Source: Treponema sp. (GTDB lineage Bacteria > Spirochaetota > Spirochaetia > Treponematales > Breznakiellaceae). From it: a stretch of 39,848 nucleotides of DNA. The notes under the pieces were generated by a model that made no database searches, was not told where the DNA came from, and was given only the letters and a program-made list of their open reading frames with translations. The position numbers were made by a program, and so were the translations under genes. The stretch lies in contig JAIRXN010000104.1 of the NCBI GenBank assembly GCA_031268245.1, forward strand, positions 1 to 39,848, given 5' to 3'. Position 1 is the stretch's first letter, and every line of letters starts with the position of its first letter. This document shows, piece by piece, positions 1-7,232 of this stretch.

Positions 1-346
1 CCCTCATGCCGTCGGCCTCGGAAAAATCGGCCTTGGCGTAGATCGTCTCCCGCTCCTTTTGAATTCCGTAAAGTTTCGGATACCCCATAATCACCGTTTC
101 CAGGACCGGATATTCCTCAAAGGCAAAGTGATCCTGCTTAAGCACCGCCATGCGCTGACCGGAACTGACGGCAATTTCCCCCCGGTCGTACTCGGTTTCC
201 CCGGAGAGGATTCTGAGGAAGGTGGACTTCCCCGCGCCGTTCGCCCCGATAATGCCGTAGCAGTTGCCGGGGGTAAATTTAAGATTAACATCCTTAAAAA
301 GGATACGCTCCCCAAAACTAAGACTAAGATCGGTAATGGTAATCAC
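1..346 (-). CDS. ABC-F family ATPase, N-terminal part (gene runs off the window)
   Basis: Only the first 115 codons are in the window. Reading leftward from a GTG at 344-346, the protein has a Walker A motif (GANGAGKST, about residues 34-42) and a Q-loop-like VLKQDHF about 30 residues later. It then continues PVLETVIMGYPKLY, which is typical of the YbiT/Uup type of duplicated ABC ATPase without membrane domains. ABC-F proteins act on the ribosome (translation factors or antibiotic-resistance proteins), so a cytosolic ribosome-associated role is inferred. GTG is chosen because GGGAG lies at the right distance upstream (356-360) and an in-frame TAA lies just before it. It is divergent from the DinB-like gene. 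Subfamily cannot be fixed from this fragment. Confidence 0.85.
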   Translation of the reverse strand, partial: MITITDLSLSFGERILFKDVNLKFTPGNCYGIIGANGAGKSTFLRILSGETEYDRGEIAVSSGQRMAVLKQDHFAFEEYPVLETVIMGYPKLYGIQKERETIYAKADFSEADGMR

Positions 347-360
347 TAATAACAACTCCC

Positions 361-383
361 GTTATGAAATGCCGTATCATAAC
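361..383. promoter_or_regulatory. Palindrome between divergent genes, possible operator
   Basis: GTTATGA (361-367) and TCATAAC (377-383) form a perfect 7-base inverted repeat around a 9-base spacer. It lies between the divergent ABC-F and DinB-like genes, immediately upstream of the ABC-F ribosome binding site. It could be an operator or a small hairpin in the ABC-F leader. No regulator is identified. Confidence 0.3.
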
Positions 384-466
384 AAAAAAGGGCTTGTTGA
401 TCCATCGTGCGCGGGCTTTACAGCGGGAATGTATTTTTTTACACTGGGGGCAAGGAGAGAACTGCC

Positions 467-988
467 ATGAATACATTTTTAACCTTCGCGAAGTACAACC
501 AGGAGTCCAACCAAAAGGTTCTGGACCTGCTGGATAAACTTTCCAACGATGAGCGGGAAAAGGACCGGGGCTCCTTTTTTAAGAGTTTGTCCGGCCTGGT
601 CCGGCATCTTGGCGGCGGGTCACTGTTTTTCGCCGGCCTTTTCCGCGGCGCCCTGGGCTCCGCCCCGGCGGCGAAACCCCTGGCGGCCTTGGAGAGGCTG
701 AGTTTCCCCGAGGAAACCCTGACCGGGGCCCAGTGGGAACAGGCTGTTGCGGACATAAAAACCGCGGACCAGGCCCTGGTGGATTTTGCCGGGGCCTTGA
801 CGGAGGCGGACCTTTCCGCCCCGGTAAAACTGGACTGGTACGGCGGCAATCCCGCGGCGGTCCCCCTGTCCTTCATGCTCCTGCAGCTTATGGCCCACAA
901 CACCCACCACCGGGGGCAGTTGTCGCAGATTTTTGACGAGTTGAAAATCGACAACGACTATTCGGGGATTAACGCAGCGTTCCTGTGA
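467..988 (+). CDS. DinB/YfiT-fold putative metalloenzyme
   Basis: This 173-residue protein has the size and four-helix layout of the DinB superfamily. The expected three metal-ligand histidines are visible: H47 (in LVRHLGG) and H144/H148 (in MAHNTHHRGQ). Family members bind divalent metal; some are thiol-dependent transferases, and many are of unknown role, so no substrate can be assigned. The ATG at 467 is preferred over an upstream in-frame start at 407 because AAGGAGAGA lies 8 bases before it. The gene ends one base short of pyrD's stop codon (convergent), with no visible terminator between them. Confidence 0.85.
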   Translation: MNTFLTFAKYNQESNQKVLDLLDKLSNDEREKDRGSFFKSLSGLVRHLGGGSLFFAGLFRGALGSAPAAKPLAALERLSFPEETLTGAQWEQAVADIKTADQALVDFAGALTEADLSAPVKLDWYGGNPAAVPLSFMLLQLMAHNTHHRGQLSQIFDELKIDNDYSGINAAFL

Positions 989-989
989 T

Positions 990-1943
990 CTAAGCGAGGG
1001 AACAGTGCCCGGTTTTCCGTATCGCCAGTTCCCCCGTCCTCTTAAATCCCCGTTCCTTCATATAGGCCCCGATGCCGTCAATAATTTCCGTCATAGCCCG
1101 GGGGTTGGCGAAGGTGGCGGAGCCTACCTGGACCGCCGCCGCTCCGGCGAGGAGGAATTCCAGGGCGTCGCCGGCATCCGAGATGCCCCCCATGCCGACG
1201 ACCGGGACTCTTGCTGTTTCACAGAGTTCCCAGACCATCCGCAGGGCCAGGGGCCTGATGGCGGGGCCGGAAAGGCCGGCGCTGATGTTGCCGAAGACGG
1301 GCCGCCGCAGGCGGATGTCAATGGCCAGGGCCTTAAAGGTGTTCACCAGGGAAAGGGCGTCGGCCCCGGCTTTGACGCAGGAGCGGGCTACCGCTTCCAG
1401 GTCCGGGGCGTTGGGGGAAAGTTTTACCATCAGGGGCTTGTCCGGGGCGGCCCTGCGGACCAGGGCGGTTACGGCGGCGGCGGTCTCCACTTCCAGGCCG
1501 AAGGCCATGCCCCCGGCCTTTACGTTGGGGCAGGAGATGTTGAGTTCTATCATGTCGATAGAAGTATTGTTGAGGAGCGCCGCCCCCCGCTCGTATTCCT
1601 CCATCGCGGACCCCGAGAGGTTGGCGATAACCACCGGTCCCAGCGCCCGCAGGCCGGGGAGTTCCTTTTCGATAAAGGCCGGAATCCCGGGGTTTTCCAG
1701 GCCGATAGAATTCATCAGCCCCCCGGGGGTTTCGTGGAGCCGGGGCCCCCTGTTACCTGGCTGGGGCCGGAGGGTAAGGCCCTTGGTGCAGATGCCCCCA
1801 AGCCGGGGAATTTCCAGAAGATCCGCGTATTCCCTGCCGTAGCCAAAGGTCCCCGACGCGGCGATTACCGGGTTCCTGAACGGCACCCCCGCGATACATA
1901 CCGAAAGGTCCGGCCCTTCCCAAACGGGGTCCGGGGTTTTCAT
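990..1943 (-). CDS. pyrD: Dihydroorotate dehydrogenase, class 1B catalytic subunit
   Basis: This 317-residue protein catalyses oxidation of dihydroorotate to orotate in pyrimidine synthesis. Class 1 is shown by the catalytic cysteine C138 in ELNISCPN, where class 2 has serine. FMN/substrate contacts are also present: K54 in CTKG, the NSIGLENPG segment (78-86), K174 in MVKLSPN, and the GMGGI phosphate-binding stretch. Class 1B rather than 1A is inferred because pyrK lies directly upstream. The start ATG (1941-1943) overlaps the pyrK stop as ATGA, so the two are translationally coupled. A longer reading frame begins at 2099, but this lies inside pyrK and lacks family sequence. Confidence 0.97.
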   Translation of the reverse strand: MKTPDPVWEGPDLSVCIAGVPFRNPVIAASGTFGYGREYADLLEIPRLGGICTKGLTLRPQPGNRGPRLHETPGGLMNSIGLENPGIPAFIEKELPGLRALGPVVIANLSGSAMEEYERGAALLNNTSIDMIELNISCPNVKAGGMAFGLEVETAAAVTALVRRAAPDKPLMVKLSPNAPDLEAVARSCVKAGADALSLVNTFKALAIDIRLRRPVFGNISAGLSGPAIRPLALRMVWELCETARVPVVGMGGISDAGDALEFLLAGAAAVQVGSATFANPRAMTEIIDGIGAYMKERGFKRTGELAIRKTGHCSLA

Positions 1944-2743
1944 AAGAAGCAAATCTCCTCCGCAGGGAAAACAGGGCCATCGGCGCAGCATCGGCGGTTC
2001 CCCCCGGCGGTCTCCACGGTACAGCCCAGGCAGGCCCCCACCCCGCAGGCCATGCGCCGTTCCAGGCTGACGCAGCAGGGGACTCCCGCGGCCCCGCACT
2101 TTTCCGTTATTACCCGCAGCATGGGTTCCGGGCCGCAGGCAAAGACCGCCCGGTATGCTCCGGGTTCAAAAAAAACGGGAATCCGCCCCCGCAGGCCCTC
2201 CGAACCGTCTTCCGTGGCAAGAACCAGCTTCCGGGAATAGGGACGTACCTCCGAGCAAAGCCCCTGGACCGGGGAAGGGGCCGGACCGGGGGGAGGATCG
2301 TCCAGGGCGGCGGTTTTGAAACCCCCGTAAAAATCGAAAAGCCGCCCTTCTTTGGCGAGTTCCGGGACCAGGGCCAGCAGGGGGGCGATGCCGATGCCGC
2401 CGCTTACAAGGGCCAGGACCCCCGCCTCCGGGGGAAGAAAATCTCCCCAGGCGTTCCCCAGGGGCCCGGTCAGTTCCGCCTGGTCCCCTATCCCCATATC
2501 CAAAAGCTCCGCGGTTCCGGCGCCCCTCCGGGCCGCAAGGAAACGGAGCGTCCCCCGGCGGAACCCCGCCGCGCTGACAGGCCGCCCCAAAAACCGGCTA
2601 AACCGTTTCGGCCTGATCATAAAAAACTGCCCCCCCCGGGGAGCCGGGCCGGGCCAGTCAAAGTCCAGCCAGGAGACCCCGGCGCTGATTCCAGTTTTGG
2701 CAAGCAGGGAACAGCTTAACTGCCGCTTGGAAGGAAAGGCCAT
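1940..2743 (-). CDS. pyrK: Dihydroorotate dehydrogenase electron-transfer subunit
   Basis: This 267-residue FAD and [2Fe-2S] protein passes electrons from PyrD to NAD+. A GRPVSAAG stretch near residue 53 corresponds to the FAD-binding RxxS site. SGGIGIAPL (114-122) and FACGPEPML (201-209) are the NAD-binding parts of the ferredoxin-reductase fold. The PyrK-specific cluster ligands are C233, C238, C241 (CGVGACLGC) and C253 before ADGPVF. The C-terminus overlaps pyrD by four bases. There is no Shine-Dalgarno before the ATG; a promoter-like -10 ends six bases upstream, suggesting a leaderless message. Confidence 0.96.
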   Translation of the reverse strand: MAFPSKRQLSCSLLAKTGISAGVSWLDFDWPGPAPRGGQFFMIRPKRFSRFLGRPVSAAGFRRGTLRFLAARRGAGTAELLDMGIGDQAELTGPLGNAWGDFLPPEAGVLALVSGGIGIAPLLALVPELAKEGRLFDFYGGFKTAALDDPPPGPAPSPVQGLCSEVRPYSRKLVLATEDGSEGLRGRIPVFFEPGAYRAVFACGPEPMLRVITEKCGAAGVPCCVSLERRMACGVGACLGCTVETAGGNRRCCADGPVFPAEEICFL

Positions 2744-2749
2744 GGGCTC

Positions 2750-2778
2750 AATGTAGTGAAAAGCCCGCGCCGGGACAA
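2750..2778 (-). promoter_or_regulatory. Candidate pyrKD promoter
   Basis: On the minus strand, TTGTCC (2778-2773) and TACATT (2755-2750) are separated by 17 bases. The -10 ends six bases before the pyrK ATG and there is no ribosome binding site. Transcription would start at or next to the ATG. Confidence 0.45.
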
Positions 2779-2889
2779 GGTTCCGCAGAGCAAAACGCCG
2801 CCCCGTTCAAGAGCAGGAGGCAGAATCCCCGCGCATCAGCCCTTGCAGGCTGTGCCGCAACGAGGGTTATAAGGCATCCCCATACGGAG

Positions 2890-3560
2890 TTATGTGCAAT
2901 ACCGCCTAAATTGGTTGGAAAATACAGAGACAAAAGAAAATTTATCTGATAATGTTAAAATATCGGAGATGTAAATATGGAACATTTTCCTGATTTTATG
3001 AAAAAAACCGAAAATTTTATTCCAAAAAATTCACAAAATACAGATGATATTGTTGGATATTATTATACCGCAAATGATGGTTCTCAAATAGCTTTTTGGG
3101 AATGTTTTTCTGATAGAGAATCAAAAAGACATAAGCATAATTTTGATGAATATATGGTATGTTTAAGTGGGGAATATATTGTATATATTGAAAATGAACA
3201 ACATATTTTACATACTGGAGATGAATTACATATACCAAAAGGAAAAGAACAATGGGGTTTTTGTAAAGCTGGAACAAGAACAATTCATGCTTTCGGGGGA
3301 AAAAGAATATAAAATTTAAATATTTATAAAACGATTGAGTTAATATAATAAAATTATGTATAAAATAACGGAGTACGGCGGCACTGCACATAACAGGTCT
3401 GTTTACGCTTCGGACGCTGAAGCGCCCTCGGGCTCCGTTTTGGCTAGGTCATTCGCTTTGCTCATTCCCACGCCAAAACTCCGCCACATCTCGCCAGCCC
3501 TGGTCTTTGCTTCGCAAAGCCCTTATCCGGGCTGGCAAAACGTCGTAAACAGCCGGAACG
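2890..3560 (+). mobile_element. Integron-type gene cassette carrying a cupin gene
   Basis: The segment has the anatomy of an integron cassette. It begins just after the G of GTTATGTGC (2889-2897) and ends at the G of GTTATAC (3560-3566), which are R'-type crossover sites. Its attC left core GCACATAAC (3386-3394) is the exact reverse complement of the cassette's own first bases. The match extends, with two mismatches, to 18 bases (GGCGGCACTGCACATAAC against GTTATGTGCAATACCGCC). This is expected only if those two ends were joined in a circular cassette. One short AT-rich gene in the same orientation fills the cassette. No integrase gene is in the window. The left neighbour shows no complete attC. 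Confidence 0.8.
2977..3312 (+). CDS. Small single-domain cupin protein (cassette-borne)
   Basis: This 111-residue protein is a small beta-barrel cupin. Motif 1 is present with H52, H54, E58 and G65 (RHKHNFDEYMVCLSGE). Motif 2 is GDELHIPKGKEQW (81-93), with tryptophan where the last metal-ligand histidine is usual; H104 may serve instead. Function is unknown: such proteins range from sugar isomerases to auxin- or metal-binding proteins. GGAG (2965-2968) gives an acceptable ribosome binding site for the ATG. The gene is strikingly AT-rich, with AAA, ATA and GAA codons dominating, unlike the GC-rich pyr genes next to it. This supports lateral acquisition as an integron cassette. Confidence 0.8.
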   Translation: MEHFPDFMKKTENFIPKNSQNTDDIVGYYYTANDGSQIAFWECFSDRESKRHKHNFDEYMVCLSGEYIVYIENEQHILHTGDELHIPKGKEQWGFCKAGTRTIHAFGGKRI

Positions 3561-3566
3561 TTATAC
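3386..3566 (+). repeat. attC recombination site of the cupin cassette
   Basis: Outer arms: ATAAC (3390-3394) pairs with GTTAT (3560-3564). L-type arms: CTGTTTACG (3399-3407) pairs perfectly with CGTAAACAG (3544-3552), with unequal unpaired bases between the arms, as in known attC sites. The interior folds into three more hairpins: CGCTTC/GAAGCG (3406-3411 with 3419-3424), GTTTTGGC/GCCAAAAC (3437-3444 with 3472-3479), and GCCAGCCC/GGGCTGGC (3493-3500 with 3529-3536) enclosing CTTTGC-TTC-GCAAAG. At roughly 175 bases it is at the long, VCR-like end of the attC range. It fills most of the gene-free stretch 3313-3670. Confidence 0.78.
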
Positions 3567-3579
3567 CGGAATTTCGCAA

Positions 3580-3617
3580 GACTTGTGAAGAAACCAACCG
3601 GGTTTCTGAACAAGTCC
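3580..3617. repeat. Dispersed hairpin repeat, copy 1
   Basis: GACTTGT (3580-3586) pairs with ACAAGTC (3610-3616), and AGAAACC (3589-3595) pairs with GGTTTCT (3601-3607) around the loop AACCG. This gives a 14-pair stem with one internal GA/GA bulge. A related element lies at 37926-37961. It sits between the attC site and the MATE gene. It is not followed by a T-run, so a mobile or structural repeat is more likely than a terminator. Confidence 0.65.
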
Positions 3618-3670
3618 ATTGACTTAATAATTGCAATATGGCAAAGTTGGAAATTACCCGGAGTAAGGAC

Positions 3671-5047
3671 ATGAAAATTAATAAAGATGGCAGCGGTACA
3701 TTCAGTGCCGGTTTTCGGCGTTCATTGATTGCGTTGGTTATACCAATTGCATTTCAAAATTTGATTTCAGCGGCAGTAAATTCGGCTGATATTGTTATGT
3801 TAAGCAATGTAGGACAATCTGTAATGTCGGCTGTTTCCCTTGCTGGTCAAATTACCTTTGTTTTAATGCTTTTTTACGCCGGGCTTGCCATTGGTACAGG
3901 TATTCTTACTGCTCAGTATTGGGGAAAAAATAATACAATGGCTATAAAGCGGGTACTAAGCATTGCTTGTATATTTTCGGTTATTGTATCATTTTTGTTT
4001 TTTATTGCTTCTATCGTCTTTCCGGACTCTCTCATGCATATTTTCACAAATGATGAAGAATTAATTATGTATGGGGTGAAATATCAACGCTCCCTTTCTT
4101 TTTCGTATCTGGCAATGAGCCTGTCACAGATGTACCTTGCCATGGTAAAGAGTATGGAAAAAACCCATTTTAGCGCAATTGTCAGTTCTGCGGGACTGAT
4201 TTTAAATATTCTTTTAAATGCCTTATGCATTTTTGTGTTATTCAAAGGCGATCCTGAAATGACCATCATTGGCGTAGCTGCAGCTACCGTTATTGCGCGT
4301 TTTTTTGAGCTTGCTTGTTGTTTTATTCATTCCCTGCATAGCGGGAACGTACGTTTCAGCTTGCCAATACGTGATAATGTACAAAAGCTGCTTCTACATG
4401 ATTATTTACGGTACACAATACCTGTTTTGGCAAATTATGTAGTATACGGGGGCGCACTGGCAGCATCAATTGCGATTATTGGGCATGTTAGTTCTGATAT
4501 GGTAGCTGCAAATGCAATTATAAACGTAGTAAAAAACCTGGCAACTGTATTGTGCAACGGTATCGGAGTCGGCGGAAGCATTCTTGTAGGGAAATATTTA
4601 GGAAGCCAAGATATTCAATTTGCAAAAAAAGCGGGAATCAAAATATATAAATACGCTTTGGGTTTTGGGGTATTGGCAGGTATCACAATTCTAGCAATGA
4701 AACCTTTGATATTTATTCTTGTCAATATAAATATTATCGCACAAGGCTATTTGAATTTGATGCTCTTTGTCTGCGCCTTTTGGAGCATTGGTAAATCACT
4801 TAATTCCACAATAATCGGCGGAATATTTCCGGCCGGCGGAGATGCAAAATTCGGCTTTCTATGCGATGTTATTGTAATGTGGGGAATTATTATACCGCTT
4901 TCGCTTGTATGCGCTTTTATATGGCATGTACAGCCTGTTATACTGTATATAGTTATATGTTCAGATGAATTTATCAAGATGCCCGTAGCCTTGATTAGGT
5001 TTCGCCAATACCGGTGGCTTAATAATATCACAAGGGATTTTAAATAA
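3671..5047 (+). CDS. MATE family multidrug/Na+ (or H+) antiporter
   Basis: This protein of about 458 residues has roughly twelve hydrophobic segments arranged as two repeats, the MATE exporter layout. The N-terminal half begins LIALVIPIAFQNLISAAVNS and continues NSADIVMLSNVGQ. The second half has the matching VLANYVVYGGALAASIAIIG segment. MATE proteins sit in the inner membrane and expel cationic drugs or metabolites using Na+ or H+. The ATG at 3671 is preferred because GGAG lies seven bases upstream; an in-frame ATG at 3638 has no ribosome binding site. Base composition is lower in GC than rnz downstream. It follows the cupin cassette in the same orientation, so it may be a second cassette or co-acquired cargo, but no attC pairing with its left end was found. 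Confidence 0.92.
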   Translation: MKINKDGSGTFSAGFRRSLIALVIPIAFQNLISAAVNSADIVMLSNVGQSVMSAVSLAGQITFVLMLFYAGLAIGTGILTAQYWGKNNTMAIKRVLSIACIFSVIVSFLFFIASIVFPDSLMHIFTNDEELIMYGVKYQRSLSFSYLAMSLSQMYLAMVKSMEKTHFSAIVSSAGLILNILLNALCIFVLFKGDPEMTIIGVAAATVIARFFELACCFIHSLHSGNVRFSLPIRDNVQKLLLHDYLRYTIPVLANYVVYGGALAASIAIIGHVSSDMVAANAIINVVKNLATVLCNGIGVGGSILVGKYLGSQDIQFAKKAGIKIYKYALGFGVLAGITILAMKPLIFILVNINIIAQGYLNLMLFVCAFWSIGKSLNSTIIGGIFPAGGDAKFGFLCDVIVMWGIIIPLSLVCAFIWHVQPVILYIVICSDEFIKMPVALIRFRQYRWLNNITRDFK

Positions 5048-5072
5048 TAACTCACCTTACGCAACCCGGGAA

Positions 5073-5163
5073 ATTTAACCACGGACGGCTGTTCTGCTTC
5101 GCAGAACTTGGACAAGCACGGACAAAAGAGAGAATTTCAGCCAAAAGGCCTGAGTTGTCCGTG
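5073..5163. repeat. Hairpin-rich intergenic element
   Basis: The 228-base gap between the MATE gene and rnz contains a compact GTTCTGC-TTC-GCAGAAC hairpin (5091-5107). It also contains a 9-base inverted repeat CACGGACAA (5117-5125) / TTGTCCGTG (5155-5163), with a further direct CACGGAC copy at 5080-5086. It begins with ATTTAAC (5073-5079), which fits the attC R'' consensus, but no matching GTTRRRY partner follows. A degenerate attC or a REP-type repeat are both possible. Confidence 0.45.
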
Positions 5164-5236
5164 TGGTCAGTGGCTAATAATATGTCCATGGAGCCCGCCT
5201 ATACACCCCTTATAGCAGACTTCAAATGTCCAAGAG

Positions 5237-5265
5237 TTGAAAAAAAACCATAAAACCCCTATACT
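5237..5265 (+). promoter_or_regulatory. rnz promoter
   Basis: TTGAAA (5237-5242), a 17-base spacer and TATACT (5260-5265) form a good sigma70-type promoter. The predicted transcription start is about 5272, only a few bases before the ATG at 5276, and no Shine-Dalgarno exists. This makes an upstream in-frame TTG at 5237 part of the -35 box rather than a start codon. Confidence 0.6.
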
Positions 5266-5275
5266 GGCCTACGTC

Positions 5276-6202
5276 ATGAATCTTGAAGCATTTATCCTCG
5301 GCAGCGGGGGCATGATGCCCCTTCCCAATCGGCATCTTACATCGGTACTTCTCAGGCGCGAGGGGGATCTCTTTCTCTTTGATTGCGGAGAGGGAACCCA
5401 GGTGAGTCTCCGCAGGCTTAACCTCCGCTGGAAGAAGATATCCGCCATTTTTATCAGTCATACCCATGCGGATCATGTAACAGGTTTGCCCGGTCTCCTC
5501 ATGCTTTCAAGCCAGGTGGACAGGGATGATCCTCTCTATATTTACGGTCCTCCCCGGATAGCCGAATACATAGAAACCAGCCGCCGGGTTTTGGATATGC
5601 ACATCAACTACGAAATCGTGGTCAGGGAGATCAATGGGCCCGGACCGGTATATGAAGGGGAGGACTTCCGGGTGAAATGCTTCGCCCTGCGTCATACCAA
5701 GCCCTGTTACGGCTATGTTCTCGAAGAGGACGGCCGTCCCGGTGAATTTCATCCGGAAAAGGCTGAGAAACTGGGAGTACCCAGGGGGCCTCTCTGGTCA
5801 AGGCTCCAGCACGGGGAGTCTGTAAGAGCGGCGGACGGATCTCCTGTGAGGCCCGAAGACGTGTTGGGAAAGCCTCGTTCAGGCCGGAAGTTTTCCTTTG
5901 TTACCGATTCGCTTGCCTTCCCGGAGATAGCGCCTGAAGTCGCAGGATCGGATCTTTTTGTCTGTGAAGGTATGTTTGAACAGGAACTTATAGAAAGCGC
6001 CAGGGAGAAGAAGCACATGACAGCATCTCAGGCTGCGCGTATCGCTGTTGAGGCCGGGGTAAAGAGGCTGGCCCTTATCCATTACAGTCCCCGCTATACG
6101 GATTTTGACCTGAAACAGCTTTTGAAGGAGGCCCAGGCTCTCTTTCCCGAAACGATACTTTCCAGGGACAGGATGGTTTTACCTATTGACTATATAGATT
6201 GA
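5276..6202 (+). CDS. rnz: Ribonuclease Z (tRNA 3' processing endonuclease)
   Basis: This 308-residue metallo-beta-lactamase-fold endonuclease cuts 3' trailers from tRNA precursors. The N-terminus MNLEAFILGSGG matches the family. The zinc motif is H62-T-H64-A-D66-H67 (SHTHADHVTGLPG), preceded by FDCGEGTQ (35-42), the usual RNase Z signature. Later ligands are RHTKPCYGYV, FVTDSL and LALIHYSPRY (the C-terminal HxxxR-like segment). The start is placed at 5276 because the family begins here and because the promoter -10 lies at 5260-5265. The gene is followed closely by the ABC gene cluster, but that cluster has its own ribosome binding sites and a separate function. Confidence 0.95.
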   Translation: MNLEAFILGSGGMMPLPNRHLTSVLLRREGDLFLFDCGEGTQVSLRRLNLRWKKISAIFISHTHADHVTGLPGLLMLSSQVDRDDPLYIYGPPRIAEYIETSRRVLDMHINYEIVVREINGPGPVYEGEDFRVKCFALRHTKPCYGYVLEEDGRPGEFHPEKAEKLGVPRGPLWSRLQHGESVRAADGSPVRPEDVLGKPRSGRKFSFVTDSLAFPEIAPEVAGSDLFVCEGMFEQELIESAREKKHMTASQAARIAVEAGVKRLALIHYSPRYTDFDLKQLLKEAQALFPETILSRDRMVLPIDYID

Positions 6203-6221
6203 TTGACAGGGAGAGCTATTT

Positions 6222-6254
6222 ATGATTGAGGTGAAGACAAATGATCGAAGTTAA
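6222..6254 (+). other. Ten-codon leader ORF duplicating the next gene's start
   Basis: A well-placed GGGAG (6210-6214) precedes an ATG at 6222 that encodes MIEVKTNDRS and stops at 6254. The next gene, starting at 6241, encodes MIEVKNLSK. The two starts share the same first five residues in different frames. The leader's GAGGTGAAG supplies the ribosome binding site for the real gene. This could be a translational-coupling leader or the scar of a small tandem duplication. Confidence 0.4.
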
Positions 6255-7230
6255 AAATTTATCGAAGAGCTACGGAGACTTTGAAGCGGTGAAGGACGTG
6301 TCCTTCTCCGTGGGTTCCGATCAGGTGCTTGGTTTTCTCGGTCCCAACGGGGCCGGAAAAACCACCATCATGAAGATCCTCACGGGCTATCATTACCCCA
6401 GCGCAGGGGAAGCTCTGGTAGACGGCGTTTCCGTGCAGGAGGAACCGGTGGAGTTGAAGAAACGCATCGGCTATCTTCCGGAAGGGGTGCCTCTCTACGG
6501 GGATCTTACGGTGGACGAGTACATGGCTTTTGCGGCGGAAGGCCGCGGCATTCCCAAAAAACGCCGGAAAGAGGCTATTGAGGCGAGTCTTGAAGCCTGC
6601 GGGTTAAAGGATATGCGTTCCCGGCTCATAGAGCATCTCTCCAAGGGCTACAAGCAGCGGACAGGTCTCGCCCAGGCCATCGTTCACGATCCTGCCATAC
6701 TTATTCTGGATGAACCTACCACCGGTCTTGACCCTAACCAGATCATCGAAATCCGTTCCTTAATCCGGGAACTGGGGAAGCGCAAGACCGTGATTCTCTC
6801 TACCCACATTCTCCAGGAGGTGGAGGCAATCTGTTCTCAGGTACTGATCCTCAACCGCGGCCGCATTGCCGCGCAGGGGAGGCCCGAAGAAATTGCCGGA
6901 GCCATAAAGGGCGGGGATACCTGGGAACTCATCTTGAAGGGCGCCGAAATTCACGCTGTCCGCAGTGCGTTGACAAGGCTCGGCAGGCTTATCGAAGGCG
7001 GCCTGCAGAATCAGGAAACGGAGATCCTGGACAATGGGCTGATTAAGGCAGTCTTCTTTGTTTCCGCATCCGCTGCGGAAAACGGGGAGAAGATCTTCGA
7101 CTGGGCCATTGATAGTTCTCTCAAGATCCTCGGCATGAACCGTAAAAAACTCAGCCTGGAAGACATCTTTGTCGAACTCACCCACGAGATGCCTTCCGTG
7201 AATAAAGTTTCTCCCCCTGAAGGAGCCTGA
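6241..7230 (+). CDS. ABC transporter ATP-binding protein (GldA-like)
   Basis: This 329-residue ATPase powers the membrane system encoded by the next genes. Walker A is GPNGAGKTT (34-42), the signature is LSKGY (133-137), Walker B is LILDEP (154-159) followed by TTGLDP, and the switch histidine is in STHILQE. A C-terminal regulatory extension of about 100 residues ends in the LSLEDIFVELT motif that is usual for ABC-2 type ATPases. Companion permease, GldG-like and DUF4340 genes follow at short spacing, the arrangement known from Gld-like ABC systems. The exported substrate is unknown. Translation probably depends on the overlapping ten-codon ORF just upstream. Confidence 0.93.
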   Translation: MIEVKNLSKSYGDFEAVKDVSFSVGSDQVLGFLGPNGAGKTTIMKILTGYHYPSAGEALVDGVSVQEEPVELKKRIGYLPEGVPLYGDLTVDEYMAFAAEGRGIPKKRRKEAIEASLEACGLKDMRSRLIEHLSKGYKQRTGLAQAIVHDPAILILDEPTTGLDPNQIIEIRSLIRELGKRKTVILSTHILQEVEAICSQVLILNRGRIAAQGRPEEIAGAIKGGDTWELILKGAEIHAVRSALTRLGRLIEGGLQNQETEILDNGLIKAVFFVSASAAENGEKIFDWAIDSSLKILGMNRKKLSLEDIFVELTHEMPSVNKVSPPEGA

Positions 7231-7232
7231 CA

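Noticed and set aside
1005..2240. 411-codon frame opposite pyrKD
   Set aside because: Antisense to two clear genes; Gly/Pro/Arg-rich composition is typical of frames opposite GC-rich genes.
2748..2933. 61-codon frame on the minus strand upstream of pyrK
   Set aside because: No ribosome binding site, crosses the cassette junction, and overlaps the likely pyrK promoter. Its sequence could derive from a decayed attC, but no complete site could be folded.
3356..3622. 88-codon frame on the plus strand across the attC site
   Set aside because: It lies wholly on the attC hairpins and the following repeat, has no ribosome binding site and no recognisable product; it is read-through of structured DNA.
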